Numbered from the stretch's first letter, positions 38,301 to 46,696 are shown. The stretch: DNA of 64,000 bases from Legionella rowbothamii (GCF_900639985.1 NZ_CAAAIM010000007.1:62001-126000); one strand, 5' to 3'. Made by a program: numbers and translations. Notes: generated from the sequence alone by a model not told the origin.

Positions 38301-39220
38301 CATTAGAAGCATTGCTTTCTGAAGCGCTGACCCAACACCAATGGGAGGTGGTTGCCAATTTACTTGAACAATCCCAGCTAAATATTTTGGGTATTGAACT
38401 GCAAAAGCAAGTCCACGACAATGCCGAACAGATCATGATGGCCTATATTGCGAATTTAGAGATTCATTTTAGTAAAGCAGATATGCGACCTCGTTTATTT
38501 AATTTGCTATTAACTCAGAGCTCTAATGCGCTCCAACACATAGCCTCTCCTTGGAATAAAGAAATTCAAGAGGGCCTAACTCGCATTGAATTGGCGATGA
38601 TTGCAAATAATCTTAATTTGGATAAGCAAATTTATCGCCATGCCTTCAGTAAGATATCCTCCGAGTTAACAACGCAACAACAAAAGTGTACTCAAGCCAT
38701 AGAACATTATCTTAGTCATCGAGATAAAACCCTAGGTTACTTATCCTATCTTTTTGATTATTCCCGTGGTAAAACGCGCGCTGAGCATTATGAAAATCTC
38801 ATTAAATCCGCAGAAACCAAAGAAGAACTTTATGTGATTGAATATGCCATTTTAATTAATTCGCACAGTAAACAATTTAAAAAAGATATGGTTCAAGGGC
38901 TTGAATTAACCGATGAACACAGCGCTAGAGAACAACTAAAAAGAAGCATCAAAAACTCTCGCCTAGGAAAATACGTATCGCAATTAGACGAGATTATTGA
39001 ACGCATTAACAAAAAAGCGAATGCGAATGATACAGCTCCAACTGCGAGCTTATTTCAGGAGGAATTAGCTAATTTAAGAAAAATATGTAAACCACGAAGT
39101 GCTTTAGAACAACACTCATTTTTCCAAGCCCAAGAGCCTACTCAACAAACGGGGTTCTGGCATTGGCTTACTCATTTGTTTCGTGGTGAAAATAAGGATA
39201 AGTTGGCTTCATTACCTTAA
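35315..39220 (+). CDS. Large putative effector: Cys/His/Asp protease-like head plus helical (ankyrin-like) repeats
   Basis: This is a 1301-residue protein. The first 210 residues have the order of a papain-fold (C58/YopT-like) catalytic triad: Cys31 in SGVCAGLAGLYV, His143 or His145 in SSHDHAIAVSF, and Asp160 in YSIYDPNY. From about residue 230 onward the protein is a long array of helix pairs reading like degenerate ankyrin or similar solenoid repeats (AAITNQQQLLDILLN, SIMDGNAEMSIWLHKKMLEHG, AITRGHYDVIETLVQ). A coiled, charged region follows near 1150-1250. The last residues (GFWHWLTHLFRGENKDKLASLP) lack a signal peptide partner. The layout suggests a translocated host-acting protein; this is an inference. 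Confidence 0.7.
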   Translation: MPSQIRIINAVNLCLQQKENIEFALNRSGVCAGLAGLYVKYSLENKTHQFFSILERLANLSPIYRIGNDPLIDDFIIQIENVYNPEDYSGHQLIQGDLDRIQHVGAKPLRNEFNLGFVAEEQEWAKILESITHTDRSYYISSHDHAIAVSFKNGKYSIYDPNYQQKTKEFASAKEVIQELKKCFGYKDDVFGLTIRAFANPNAPAVNYPTQTELHPLITPRPMNETEQRAFEFAAVARDITTVDYLAKKDAVYWEDLTKAHLIQEVIEILLKQPKSVSVQKALLRSIGLNFYIGNIETAKKLIAHYQTHYPSAEEQELLKEQVQEILINPVTNHSRCLKTIANFNEFINLCEHLGLTPEHQTYIDHLRFLSLVHQNDPRVLERFLGDLSSEQLVKHIQYAAITNQQQLLDILLNIPISSEAIKTVFTPNVIEHIGVVSLKKLLDKGFIPNVEDAQLLPRCMNRKDKSIFKLIASAWVVQSKQQGLWEQITKGQAKELDLRTTIGSISLLGILVFLHKENLIKTAPVNFSEDQLQSALMISIMDGNAEMSIWLHKKMLEHGYTLDIDTLQHFYEDALEHENLTVLNILAEIGFDVLPLGKNIDKLLALCRDNNNYSIIFNSFDAAQPKVKQYIVDSSLRMNLVPVARYYAQHAPQLFNVALNSSLNNQPKLIKLNQAARFLPPNTLTVELPDPDNKTFIANCFKQKLPHLAGALSQTVNWTEKELSELCDDLIRTQKEEAVIKLIQIYPQLKQRPELIPLLIQNSLLDVITHLAPEEQALDVKQSEELFVAALAHNKKDLVEKFLTPNRLATLEQPLMSLVEQAITRGHYDVIETLVQSPIDLGLNYKALFLYSCAQKQGKIANLLLAKEPNLDAEEISEAIQQLFGEQPQSTYFENTYQQSYGRLYQLLLKIGLKNPREELLKAIKHPETDLKFQKTSLYLSPLKRALKEENEPQFNIMFSEANDLPPNVDENVLSFLQDPVTTGKILPLFLRKYTLEALLSEALTQHQWEVVANLLEQSQLNILGIELQKQVHDNAEQIMMAYIANLEIHFSKADMRPRLFNLLLTQSSNALQHIASPWNKEIQEGLTRIELAMIANNLNLDKQIYRHAFSKISSELTTQQQKCTQAIEHYLSHRDKTLGYLSYLFDYSRGKTRAEHYENLIKSAETKEELYVIEYAILINSHSKQFKKDMVQGLELTDEHSAREQLKRSIKNSRLGKYVSQLDEIIERINKKANANDTAPTASLFQEELANLRKICKPRSALEQHSFFQAQEPTQQTGFWHWLTHLFRGENKDKLASLP

Positions 39221-39428
39221 AAATGCATGGAATACCCCCGAACTAGACTAAAAAATGCGTCACCAATGGTGTGCCACTATGAGTTTTCGTTAGAAAACAT
39301 TCCGTCTTGCCTTGTAAAATAGGAATAATTAAGTCCAACATCTAAAATAAATTTACACATGTACTGCAATCCTATATATTCGGGCTTTTATTTAAAATGT
39401 GTTCTAAGTGCACGGTTAAATATGGGGA

Positions 39429-40712
39429 ATGCTCGTATTGAATACATCACCATTACAAAGCTCAAAAAGTATTATCATCTGGCTAGTTGGCGTTTCCTTT
39501 TTATTATTTCAGTTTTTTTTACAATTATCATCCGGAATCGTTATCGGCGCAATCATGCACGAACAAGGCCTGTCTGCACTTACGGCGGGGCTTTTAAGCA
39601 GTTCATTTTATTATGTCTATACGAGTTTACAAATCCCCGTAGGCTTACTGTTTGATCGTTACAATACTCGAACATTATTATCCGTTAATGCACTGTTATG
39701 TGCCTGCGGTTGTTTTATCTTTGCGATGGGGCATACCCTGCCTGTATTATTCTGTGGTCGCCTGATTATTGGTGCTGGTTCTGCTTTTGCTTTTGTGGGT
39801 TTAACGCGAGTCTTACGGCAAAATTTCGCCTTAAAACAATACGCATTTATGATTGGTTTATCTGAAACCTTAGGATTTACTGTCACCGTAACGGGTATGG
39901 TGGGTATGGGAGCCCTAATTAGCCAAATTAGCTGGAGATATTTCATTACTATTGCAGGCGCTATAGGAATATTTATTGCTGGCTTATGCCGTCTGGTTAT
40001 TCCTAGTAATAAGCCTAAACCGCAAAACCAACAGCAATACAACAAGCAATTAGTGCTCATGCTAAAAGATAAACTGATTTGGATTAATGGTTTATTTGTC
40101 GGGCTAGAATTTTCAGTAATCACCGTTTTTGCAGCAATGTGGGCAGTCCCTTTTATCCAGTTAAAATTGCATTGTGATATTAAAACAGCAAGTATACTGA
40201 CCTCTATGGTGTTATTCGGCGCTGGCTTAAGCTGCCCTATCTATGGCTGGTTGTCTATTATCCTCAGCAAGCGCAAGCCGCTAATTCATTTTTCTTGCAT
40301 ATCAACTGCATTACTGCTTTTGATTGTTCTTTATTTACCAATGCACAGTACCCTATTTGCCGGACTCTTTCTCTTTTTAATTGGACTACTCTGTGGTGCT
40401 TATATGCTTGCATTTACTATTGCTAATGAGCTTGCCCCATCGGAATCTTTATCAGCATGTACCGGATTTACAAATACCTTAGGAATGCTCTCTGCCCCAC
40501 TCATGCAGCCACTAATAGGCTATTTTTTGGATTACTCGAGTAATAACTTGGGACATTATACTTTAGCGGATTACCAATTTGCGCTTTTGAGTGTTCCTAT
40601 AGCCTTAGTTATTGCCAGCATTTTGTCACAATACCTACCTGAAAAAAGCAGTAATGGGATAGAGAATATTCAAAAGGATAATTCTACCTTGCAGAAATGT
40701 ACTCAACATTGA
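39429..40712 (+). CDS. Major facilitator superfamily transporter
   Basis: This 427-residue protein has twelve predicted membrane segments. The MFS motif A loop is present as GLLFDRYNTRTLL (after the second helix), and LIIGAGSAFAFVGLTRVLRQNF carries a motif-B-like Arg. A long central cytoplasmic loop (about residues 195-215, SNKPKPQNQQQYNKQ) splits the two halves. It resembles the amino-acid and nucleoside MFS (Pht-type) carriers common in Legionella, but the substrate cannot be told from sequence. The start at 39429 has GGGG directly before it, an unusually close ribosome binding site. No partner genes are adjacent. Confidence 0.85.
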   Translation: MLVLNTSPLQSSKSIIIWLVGVSFLLFQFFLQLSSGIVIGAIMHEQGLSALTAGLLSSSFYYVYTSLQIPVGLLFDRYNTRTLLSVNALLCACGCFIFAMGHTLPVLFCGRLIIGAGSAFAFVGLTRVLRQNFALKQYAFMIGLSETLGFTVTVTGMVGMGALISQISWRYFITIAGAIGIFIAGLCRLVIPSNKPKPQNQQQYNKQLVLMLKDKLIWINGLFVGLEFSVITVFAAMWAVPFIQLKLHCDIKTASILTSMVLFGAGLSCPIYGWLSIILSKRKPLIHFSCISTALLLLIVLYLPMHSTLFAGLFLFLIGLLCGAYMLAFTIANELAPSESLSACTGFTNTLGMLSAPLMQPLIGYFLDYSSNNLGHYTLADYQFALLSVPIALVIASILSQYLPEKSSNGIENIQKDNSTLQKCTQH

Positions 40713-40779
40713 ACATCCTTTAACTACCCAAAAACACTGAGTAGGCTGTACTGTTGCATGGCACAGAGTAGTTTAGGAT

Positions 40780-40812
40780 ACTCCCAATTCCGGGCTTTTC
40801 AGCCCAGCCTCC
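40780..40812. repeat. Dispersed intergenic repeat unit (copy 1)
   Basis: ACTCCCAATT..GGGCTT..CAGCCCAGCCT.C matches 49638-49670 at all but a few positions. It includes an inner palindrome GGGCT/AGCCC. The preceding 40 bases also end in GTAGGCTG, the inverse of the unit's end. Confidence 0.75.
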
Positions 40813-40895
40813 ATCCGGGGACCATTTTTTTATCATTTTGCAAAAGCTTTAATTTAATGTAAAATTTCAACTCATTTTAAATGGAAATTGTTCAA

Positions 40896-41198
40896 ATGGC
40901 TTTTATCATACGACAACTTATTCTAGGAATGGTACTATTCTTTTGCAACTATAACGCCATTGCTCAATGTGAATTACGCATAAATAATCTTACCGATAAA
41001 CCAGCTTTCGCCTGGATTCAGTATGACCAAAGACTAAATGATCAAGTAGCTATTGCCCCTCACCGTTCTTTATTCATTGATTTATACTACGATGGCTATT
41101 GTCATAGTGGCGCTTATATCCAATTGTATCGTTATGCTTATGAATTATATTTTTCTGGCGTATTAGCACCGGAGCAAATAGTTGATATTACCCCTTAA
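40896..41198 (+). CDS. Small exported protein, unknown
   Basis: This product of 100 residues starts at ATG 40896 with a signal peptide (MAFIIRQLILGMVLFFCNYNAIA|QC). An ATG five codons upstream is less likely for want of a ribosome binding site. The mature domain is short and beta-rich, with two cysteines (QCELRINNL and GYCHSG) that could pair. It is rich in Tyr near the end (YIQLYRYAYELYF). No family is recognised. It lies 32 bases before the collagen-like gene, so the two may be co-expressed. Confidence 0.65.
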   Translation: MAFIIRQLILGMVLFFCNYNAIAQCELRINNLTDKPAFAWIQYDQRLNDQVAIAPHRSLFIDLYYDGYCHSGAYIQLYRYAYELYFSGVLAPEQIVDITP

Positions 41199-41230
41199 TC
41201 AGTATCTTATTATTAGAAGGACAACTTGAT

Positions 41231-44161
41231 ATGCCAATAATTTCTGTATCAGGTATTCACAGCGATGCTGGTGAAATAAACATTGAACTTGAAGATAACT
41301 ATGACGCGACAATTGAGATAACAGGCTCACATAACATCACTATGCCTGTTGATGAAAAGCTATGTTTATTAGCCCTAGGTGGTAATGGCCTTGATGGGGA
41401 AATAGGCGCGGACGGTCAAGATGGCTCTCCCGGTATTGATGGATGTGATGCAGATAGGTACCGTTCTGGAAAGAGTGGTAGTCCCGGTGAAAATGGGGAG
41501 CATGGAAAAGCCGGTACTAATGGTGGCTCAGCAGGCAATGGCGGCAAAGTCGATGTTTGCGTAAAGCATGAAAATTTAGCACTTTTAGATGCAATTTCCT
41601 CAATAGATGTATCGGCAGGTATCCCAGGAAAAGCAGGAAGACATGGGCTGGGTGGACGTGGTGGGCAAGGAGGACGTGGTGGAGCATCTTATTCCTGGAG
41701 AGAGCCCTATACAGTAGATCGTACAGAACATTGGACCGATACCGAAGGAAATAGCCATAGCCGTGTAGTAAGCGAGACACACTATCGTGATCACTATTCT
41801 TCTGGGGGATTCAATGGTCGTGATGGTTTCGATGGAGGTGCTTACACCTACCCTTTACACCCAGGGGCAGAAGGAAAAACAGGCCAGATTCACTTTCATG
41901 TTATGCATAAAGAGACGGAATCACTTCATCTAGAGCCCTATAAATTAATTACGCGAGCTATTCACTTTCAATCTGCTGAAGGTAGTGGAGTATGGGAACC
42001 AGGCGATGTCATTACCGCACTCTATGGGATTGAAAACACCGGCACAACAATGATATCCCCACCTGAATTAATTCCGTTAACGTTAGAAAATAATGAGCTT
42101 TTGGAGTTAATACAAACAGGTAGCGTTACGGGTAGTATTCTGGCTGGTACAACACACTCTAGTGATTTAACTCCTTTGCGGTTTCGCATAAGAGAACCAC
42201 ACAGTCATACTGGAAATGAGCCGTACAAACCTACTGCAAAGGTTAATGTGGCAGCACAAAATACTCGCCTTAATCAGCCATTTCAACACAGCTGGGCTAA
42301 CGATGTTCTAAACATACAATATCCGGTATTGCTAGAGCCCCAACCAATTTATTTCTCTATTGCGAAAGATGAATCTCACTGGTTGCAAGCAACGATAGAA
42401 AATATTGGCATAAAGCCTCTGGGAAAATATGCTGGACGTGAACTATTAGTTGAGATGACGGCCGTTGATACTAATTCTACTTTAGTTTCTGAGCACATTT
42501 CCTTATTAGGACCGCAGGAAAATCATCAAATAACCTATAATGAATCCTTTAAACCAGACGCGGAGCTCGGTGAACAACAAACTTATCATATGAGCCTGTA
42601 TTTACAGCCAATTAATCGCAGTGATACAAAAACACCGATTCAAAGGCAAACAATAACCGGACAGCTCAGCCCTCAATATTCCCCTCCGGCGAACAAATTT
42701 ATATTAGTTATTAATTGCAATACGACCAAGCAACAACTTAGATATTGGACAAAGTTTCTTGGTAAGTTATCAGGTGATAGCCAAATAGCTATTTGGAATA
42801 CCTATTATTATCAAGGACTGAATTTGAATGGAAGCCCCTGTTTATTAGAAGATGCAGCTCATGGCACTATTATTATTCTGGATGACTTATTCCCAGAAAA
42901 CACATCCAATAAACTACAACAGAATACTCATTACATTACTCAAGAACAGCTATTAAAGGCATCACAGCAGTATGATGTCTCATTGATAGCTTTAGGACCC
43001 CAAGCACAAGCGAAACCCTATGCGCACACCGATATGGTATCTTGGCCAGATCCCCCACAAGAGCATGCATCAGTAAAACAACTAATGGGCGTATTGCTTC
43101 ATGAAAACATCAACCAATACATATCAGTGCATCAAGTCACTGTCCCCTTAGAAGAACGCTGGTTCTGCAGAGGAAGAGAACAAGCAGATGAGGTGCTTAC
43201 ATTAGTAAGAGTTCAACTGAATAAAGTGTTCCCTAATCGAACTTATCACCTAAGTGTTATGGACGTTGAAGAACATCAGGTCACTGTAATCGTGCGCCGT
43301 TTAGCAGATACATTAGAGCAAAATATCCATCAAATTTCATTAACGGATGAGCAGTTAGGTGATCCTGAAAATAATCATAATCTGATTGAGTCTGAGGTAA
43401 TTGAGGGCTTATCTTTTTCGCAAAAATTAGATTTATTTATGCAAAAAAGTAATCCTTATCATCAGCATTTAGCTAAGGCAATCACGAAAGATTTATTGCA
43501 TGAATTCAGTATAGTAATACAAACAGAGGCTTATGGTAGTTGGCTAGAGCGAATCATGCGAAAAAATCAGCGTGATTTTAGTTTGGAATTAAAAAAATTA
43601 CGTCAATTGGTTAATTTATTAGAGCAATTTGTTCAGCACGGGGATTTTGAAAATGTTCGAACCTGGTCTCCACTTATAATTCGCATGATTGCTCAAGTGC
43701 ACTATCATGCAAAGCAGCACTCTTCCTTTTGGACCCGATTCATTCATTGGTTTCTACCGCAAGCTAACGAGCAAATGATCGAAAGTAGTCTCTCGTTATG
43801 TAATAAGGTTTGGGATTTGCAAAGCAGGTGTTTAAACATTCCTATTCAAGAAATCAAAGCATCAGCGCAACGTGAGGAACAAATTATAAACCTTACTGTG
43901 GAACTGAGAATGTTTTTGAAAAAATGCGATGTGAGAAGCTCGGAACAATATTGTTGGTTCTTTAGTAAGCCGGAACTAAGTGATAGGGAGCGAAAAGCAG
44001 CGCAGCAATTATTGAGGATATGTATAGAGAGAACCGCTTTAGATACTTTAGATTGGCAAACGGTAGAGCATAGCCCTAAACTTAAAACCTTTTCTTCACA
44101 ATTTAAACGATTATTTCCAGAGTTTATTCACGACGAATGTACGGTTTTAGCGATTAATTAA
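41231..44161 (+). CDS. Collagen-like repeat protein with large C-terminal region
   Basis: This 976-residue protein has GXX triplet runs in residues about 53-108 (GLD GEI GAD GQD GSP GID, then GKS GSP GEN GEH GKA GTN) and again near 137-160 (GIP GKA GRH GLG GRG GQG), with a further short run near 198. Between and after lie beta-sandwich-like segments (EPGDVITALYGIENTGTT, a CARDB-like pattern). From about 490 there is an alpha/beta region, then a helical, Cys-bearing C-terminus. There is no signal peptide. Bacterial collagen-like proteins often act in adhesion, but this architecture differs from the surface collagen-like adhesin Lcl. AAGGA precedes the ATG. Confidence 0.75.
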   Translation: MPIISVSGIHSDAGEINIELEDNYDATIEITGSHNITMPVDEKLCLLALGGNGLDGEIGADGQDGSPGIDGCDADRYRSGKSGSPGENGEHGKAGTNGGSAGNGGKVDVCVKHENLALLDAISSIDVSAGIPGKAGRHGLGGRGGQGGRGGASYSWREPYTVDRTEHWTDTEGNSHSRVVSETHYRDHYSSGGFNGRDGFDGGAYTYPLHPGAEGKTGQIHFHVMHKETESLHLEPYKLITRAIHFQSAEGSGVWEPGDVITALYGIENTGTTMISPPELIPLTLENNELLELIQTGSVTGSILAGTTHSSDLTPLRFRIREPHSHTGNEPYKPTAKVNVAAQNTRLNQPFQHSWANDVLNIQYPVLLEPQPIYFSIAKDESHWLQATIENIGIKPLGKYAGRELLVEMTAVDTNSTLVSEHISLLGPQENHQITYNESFKPDAELGEQQTYHMSLYLQPINRSDTKTPIQRQTITGQLSPQYSPPANKFILVINCNTTKQQLRYWTKFLGKLSGDSQIAIWNTYYYQGLNLNGSPCLLEDAAHGTIIILDDLFPENTSNKLQQNTHYITQEQLLKASQQYDVSLIALGPQAQAKPYAHTDMVSWPDPPQEHASVKQLMGVLLHENINQYISVHQVTVPLEERWFCRGREQADEVLTLVRVQLNKVFPNRTYHLSVMDVEEHQVTVIVRRLADTLEQNIHQISLTDEQLGDPENNHNLIESEVIEGLSFSQKLDLFMQKSNPYHQHLAKAITKDLLHEFSIVIQTEAYGSWLERIMRKNQRDFSLELKKLRQLVNLLEQFVQHGDFENVRTWSPLIIRMIAQVHYHAKQHSSFWTRFIHWFLPQANEQMIESSLSLCNKVWDLQSRCLNIPIQEIKASAQREEQIINLTVELRMFLKKCDVRSSEQYCWFFSKPELSDRERKAAQQLLRICIERTALDTLDWQTVEHSPKLKTFSSQFKRLFPEFIHDECTVLAIN

Positions 44162-44176
44162 GGAGTTAAAGTACTA

Positions 44177-44230
44177 ATGAAATGCCCAACGTGCCAATCT
44201 AAAGTAGCGCTCACACCCTTTGTTATATAG
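44177..44230 (+). other. 17-codon zinc-ribbon-like mini ORF with strong ribosome binding site
   Basis: Right after the collagen-like gene stop, AAGGAG (44160-44165) precedes an ATG that opens MKCPTCQSKVALTPFVI and then TAG. CPTC is the first half of a zinc ribbon, but no second CxxC follows. It could be a truncated zinc-finger gene, a leader peptide, or chance. Bases 44181-44204 are exactly repeated at 46371-46394 (see that repeat). Confidence 0.3.
44181..44204 (+). repeat. 24-bp exact repeat, copy 1
   Basis: It is identical to 46371-46394 over 24 bases starting AATGCCCAAC and ending TCTAAAG; flanks differ at once. This copy is noncoding or lies within the mini ORF; the other lies inside a minus-strand gene. 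Confidence 0.9.
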
Positions 44231-44372
44231 CCATATAAAATTTAATGATTTTTGTCACGGACAAAGATCTCTTCTATTGGCAATTGATTTCTTTTGCCTC
44301 CAGAGTGGACAATTTTATTACTTTTGGCTAAAATATAAAGCATTATTGTTTATCTAAAGGCTTTAATTCTTC

Positions 44373-45578
44373 ATGAGTAACGAATATAGTGATAACTTAA
44401 AGAAAAGATTACTCGGGGAGTCAGAGAAATTAGCCCCCTTGGAAAATACGGTTAACATGGATGAATTAATAAAGTCAATAGGAATAAATGCTTGCAAATA
44501 TGCAAGAGAACACATTACTGATGGAGGCACACAAACCAGGAATAATAGTTATCATCCTGATGTTAGATATAAGCTCAAAATGGAAGTAAGAAAGCTTCGT
44601 GAGGAAGAAATAGAGTTAAATTGGAAGACTGCATCGTTGAAATTACAGTCAAACCTTCGCACTTTTTATTGTTGTGTTGATACGTGCAAGAGATGGATGA
44701 GAGGGAACTGTCAGGAGCTTGCTTTTATGGCACTTGACTACGTGCTCCGACATGCTCCTTATGAAAATGTAAATGCAGAGATATACACGCTTAGTGGAGG
44801 CGATCATGCTTTTTTAGTGATTGGTCGAGCCCCCGAAAGCAGTGAAGCACAGCCTGAAACCTGGGGAAGCTCTGCTTATATCTGTGATCCCTGGGCTCAA
44901 AAAACTTATCCTGCAGCAGAATATTTAACTATCTTAAAAAACTTCACGCAACGTAAAGAAGGTGGGGCTGAACATCTAACTAGTGATGGAAAATTAACTT
45001 ACACCAATCATGAAGCGCCATTTGATCCTAAAGAGCATCGACTTACGAAACTATCCGACTTATGCAATAGACCAAGAGATGCGTTTTCTTTGCGCGAAGA
45101 ACTCGATGAAAATAAAGTTACTTTTATACGAGAGCAATTTGAACAGAAAACTTATGCAGTTATTGAATCCATAGAACTGCTGGACAGTAGACTAGAACAT
45201 CTTAAAACCAGGTATAATAAAGATGCTCCTAAAGCTGAAATTATTGATCGAGTGAGAGAACAATTAAAAAAAACAGTTAATGTATTCAGAGCCCCCCTTC
45301 AGGATAGCACTTATTTCCTCCCCGCTAACCTGCAAGATAATCTTTCTAAATGTGAGCAAATAATTAAAGATGCCACCGATTTATCAGCAGATGAATGTCA
45401 ACAGCTACAAAAACATCTCTTCTTTGGACTACTTGATAAAAATTCTTTTTTGACACAAGCGTTACGCTCTTTCGGTATTTATTCAAAATCTGAAACACAA
45501 TATAAGAAAGCGGTTGATGAGGCCATGGATGCTGTTCAAAAAATCAGGCAACCACAGGGTGGTACCTCCTCAGAATGA
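44373..45578 (+). CDS. Putative effector with Cys/His/Asp (papain- or transglutaminase-like) triad
   Basis: This 401-residue protein has no signal peptide. Residues about 100-180 have the order and spacing of a papain/transglutaminase-fold active site: Cys113 in RGNCQELAFMALDYVL, His145 in SGGDHAFLVIG and Asp172 in YICDPWAQKTYPA. The N-terminal 95 residues are charged and helical. The C-terminal 200 residues are mostly helical (EQFEQKTYAVIESIELLDSRLEHLKTRY) and may form a coiled coil. GNCxE...DHxF...DPW is known in several bacterial toxins and effectors. No named homologue is recalled. Nearby repeat and collagen-like genes suggest a shared accessory locus. Confidence 0.65.
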   Translation: MSNEYSDNLKKRLLGESEKLAPLENTVNMDELIKSIGINACKYAREHITDGGTQTRNNSYHPDVRYKLKMEVRKLREEEIELNWKTASLKLQSNLRTFYCCVDTCKRWMRGNCQELAFMALDYVLRHAPYENVNAEIYTLSGGDHAFLVIGRAPESSEAQPETWGSSAYICDPWAQKTYPAAEYLTILKNFTQRKEGGAEHLTSDGKLTYTNHEAPFDPKEHRLTKLSDLCNRPRDAFSLREELDENKVTFIREQFEQKTYAVIESIELLDSRLEHLKTRYNKDAPKAEIIDRVREQLKKTVNVFRAPLQDSTYFLPANLQDNLSKCEQIIKDATDLSADECQQLQKHLFFGLLDKNSFLTQALRSFGIYSKSETQYKKAVDEAMDAVQKIRQPQGGTSSE

Positions 45579-45735
45579 GAGAATCACCCTATAGATTCCT
45601 AACAAACCTTCATTTCTTCAAATTTGTTGGGCTTACGTGCGCTCGCGGCCAAATCTAATATAGCCTAGAGATAACGCAGTGTAATCTGGAAGTCATGAGC
45701 GAAGCACATTCAATTTGATTTATTAAAAACAATCA

Positions 45736-45761
45736 CCCGTATTATTAAAGCGTAATACGGG
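45736..45761. repeat. Palindrome CCCGTATTA/TAATACGGG
   Basis: Perfect 9-bp arms (45736-45744, 45753-45761) lie between convergent genes. It is the same core (TAATACGGG) as the unit at 9438-9465. It may end transcription of the gene at 45775. Confidence 0.75.
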
Positions 45762-45774
45762 ACGAAACATGTTA

Positions 45775-46695
45775 TTACGCAATTACCTGTTCTTTAAATG
45801 ATTGCTCCGTAACAAAACAAAAAGCACCTTTATTTTCTTTGGAGAAACCCGCAATGGAATGAGATGAGTCATCAGACTTCAATGTATTCAATAATTTTAA
45901 CGTTAACTTAGGTAATCCTACATTAACAACACATTGATCTTTATCTAAAGATTTGATGGAAACAAACTGCGACATTTTTACCCGGTTTCCAGTAGGATCA
46001 AGCCAACCCGCAACGGCTGCACTCGTTGCATCTTTTTCTTTTAAATTCGCGGAGTAAAAACCATTATCATCACTCAAACGACAAAAAGTGGTACTAATGT
46101 CATGAGTATCTTTTTGGCCTTCACTTAAGATTAACTTGCCAAACCAAGTTTTATTTCCGGTAACAAATTGCTCTTTGTCATCAACTTGGATATGCCCATT
46201 GAGCTGGCTGGTTTGTAACGCCTGTAATTTAACTCCAGGGCGTAAAACTAAAGTTTCGCTGCTGTGATTTTCTTGTTTTAGCATATCTACTTTAAAATTA
46301 AATCCTTTTTTATTCTCTTTTTTAACTCCGAAAATCCAGCTGTCATTAATTGGGTTATAACGAATAAATGAATGCCCAACGTGCCAATCTAAAGAAGAGG
46401 TAGAGGTTTGTTCAATCTTTTCATTGCCTTCATAGAAAAAAACTAACTGATTGGTTTGGCCATCAATCAGTGCAGCTTTAGTATGGAACTTTTCGCCTTG
46501 GCGTTGCATCTCAAAAAAATATCCGTATTTATCACCACTTTCATTATTCACCATTCCCGAAAAAGTCCAACTACCAATAGTTGGATCAACAAGTTTGTTT
46601 TCAGGTTTTATTTCTTCTGTTGCAGCTGCAAATAAGCCTGTACTAATGAACAATAAGATCCCAAATAAAAAAGCACAACGTCGAATAGGTAACAT
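45775..46695 (-). CDS. Exported protein with possible AttH/CrtC-like beta fold
   Basis: This 306-residue protein has a signal peptide (MLPIRRCAFLFGILLFISTGLFAA). The mature part is beta-rich. Segments such as GSWTFSGMVNNESGDKYGYFFEMQRQG and LDWHVGHSFIRYNP... WIFGVK recall the AttH/CrtC lipocalin-like family, but the match is from memory and partial. It starts 2 bases after the lpxK stop on the same strand, so it is likely co-transcribed with msbA-lpxK. This hints at an envelope role. Bases 46371-46394 are exactly repeated at 44181-44204. Confidence 0.65.
   Translation of the reverse strand: MLPIRRCAFLFGILLFISTGLFAAATEEIKPENKLVDPTIGSWTFSGMVNNESGDKYGYFFEMQRQGEKFHTKAALIDGQTNQLVFFYEGNEKIEQTSTSSLDWHVGHSFIRYNPINDSWIFGVKKENKKGFNFKVDMLKQENHSSETLVLRPGVKLQALQTSQLNGHIQVDDKEQFVTGNKTWFGKLILSEGQKDTHDISTTFCRLSDDNGFYSANLKEKDATSAAVAGWLDPTGNRVKMSQFVSIKSLDKDQCVVNVGLPKLTLKLLNTLKSDDSSHSIAGFSKENKGAFCFVTEQSFKEQVIA
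46371..46394 (-). repeat. 24-bp exact repeat, copy 2 (within the exported protein gene)
   Basis: On the minus strand these bases encode part of LDWHVGHSF. The sequence of the plus strand equals 44181-44204, so an RNA made from the plus strand at 44181 would pair perfectly with this messenger over 24 nt. Confidence 0.9.
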
Positions 46696-46696
46696 A

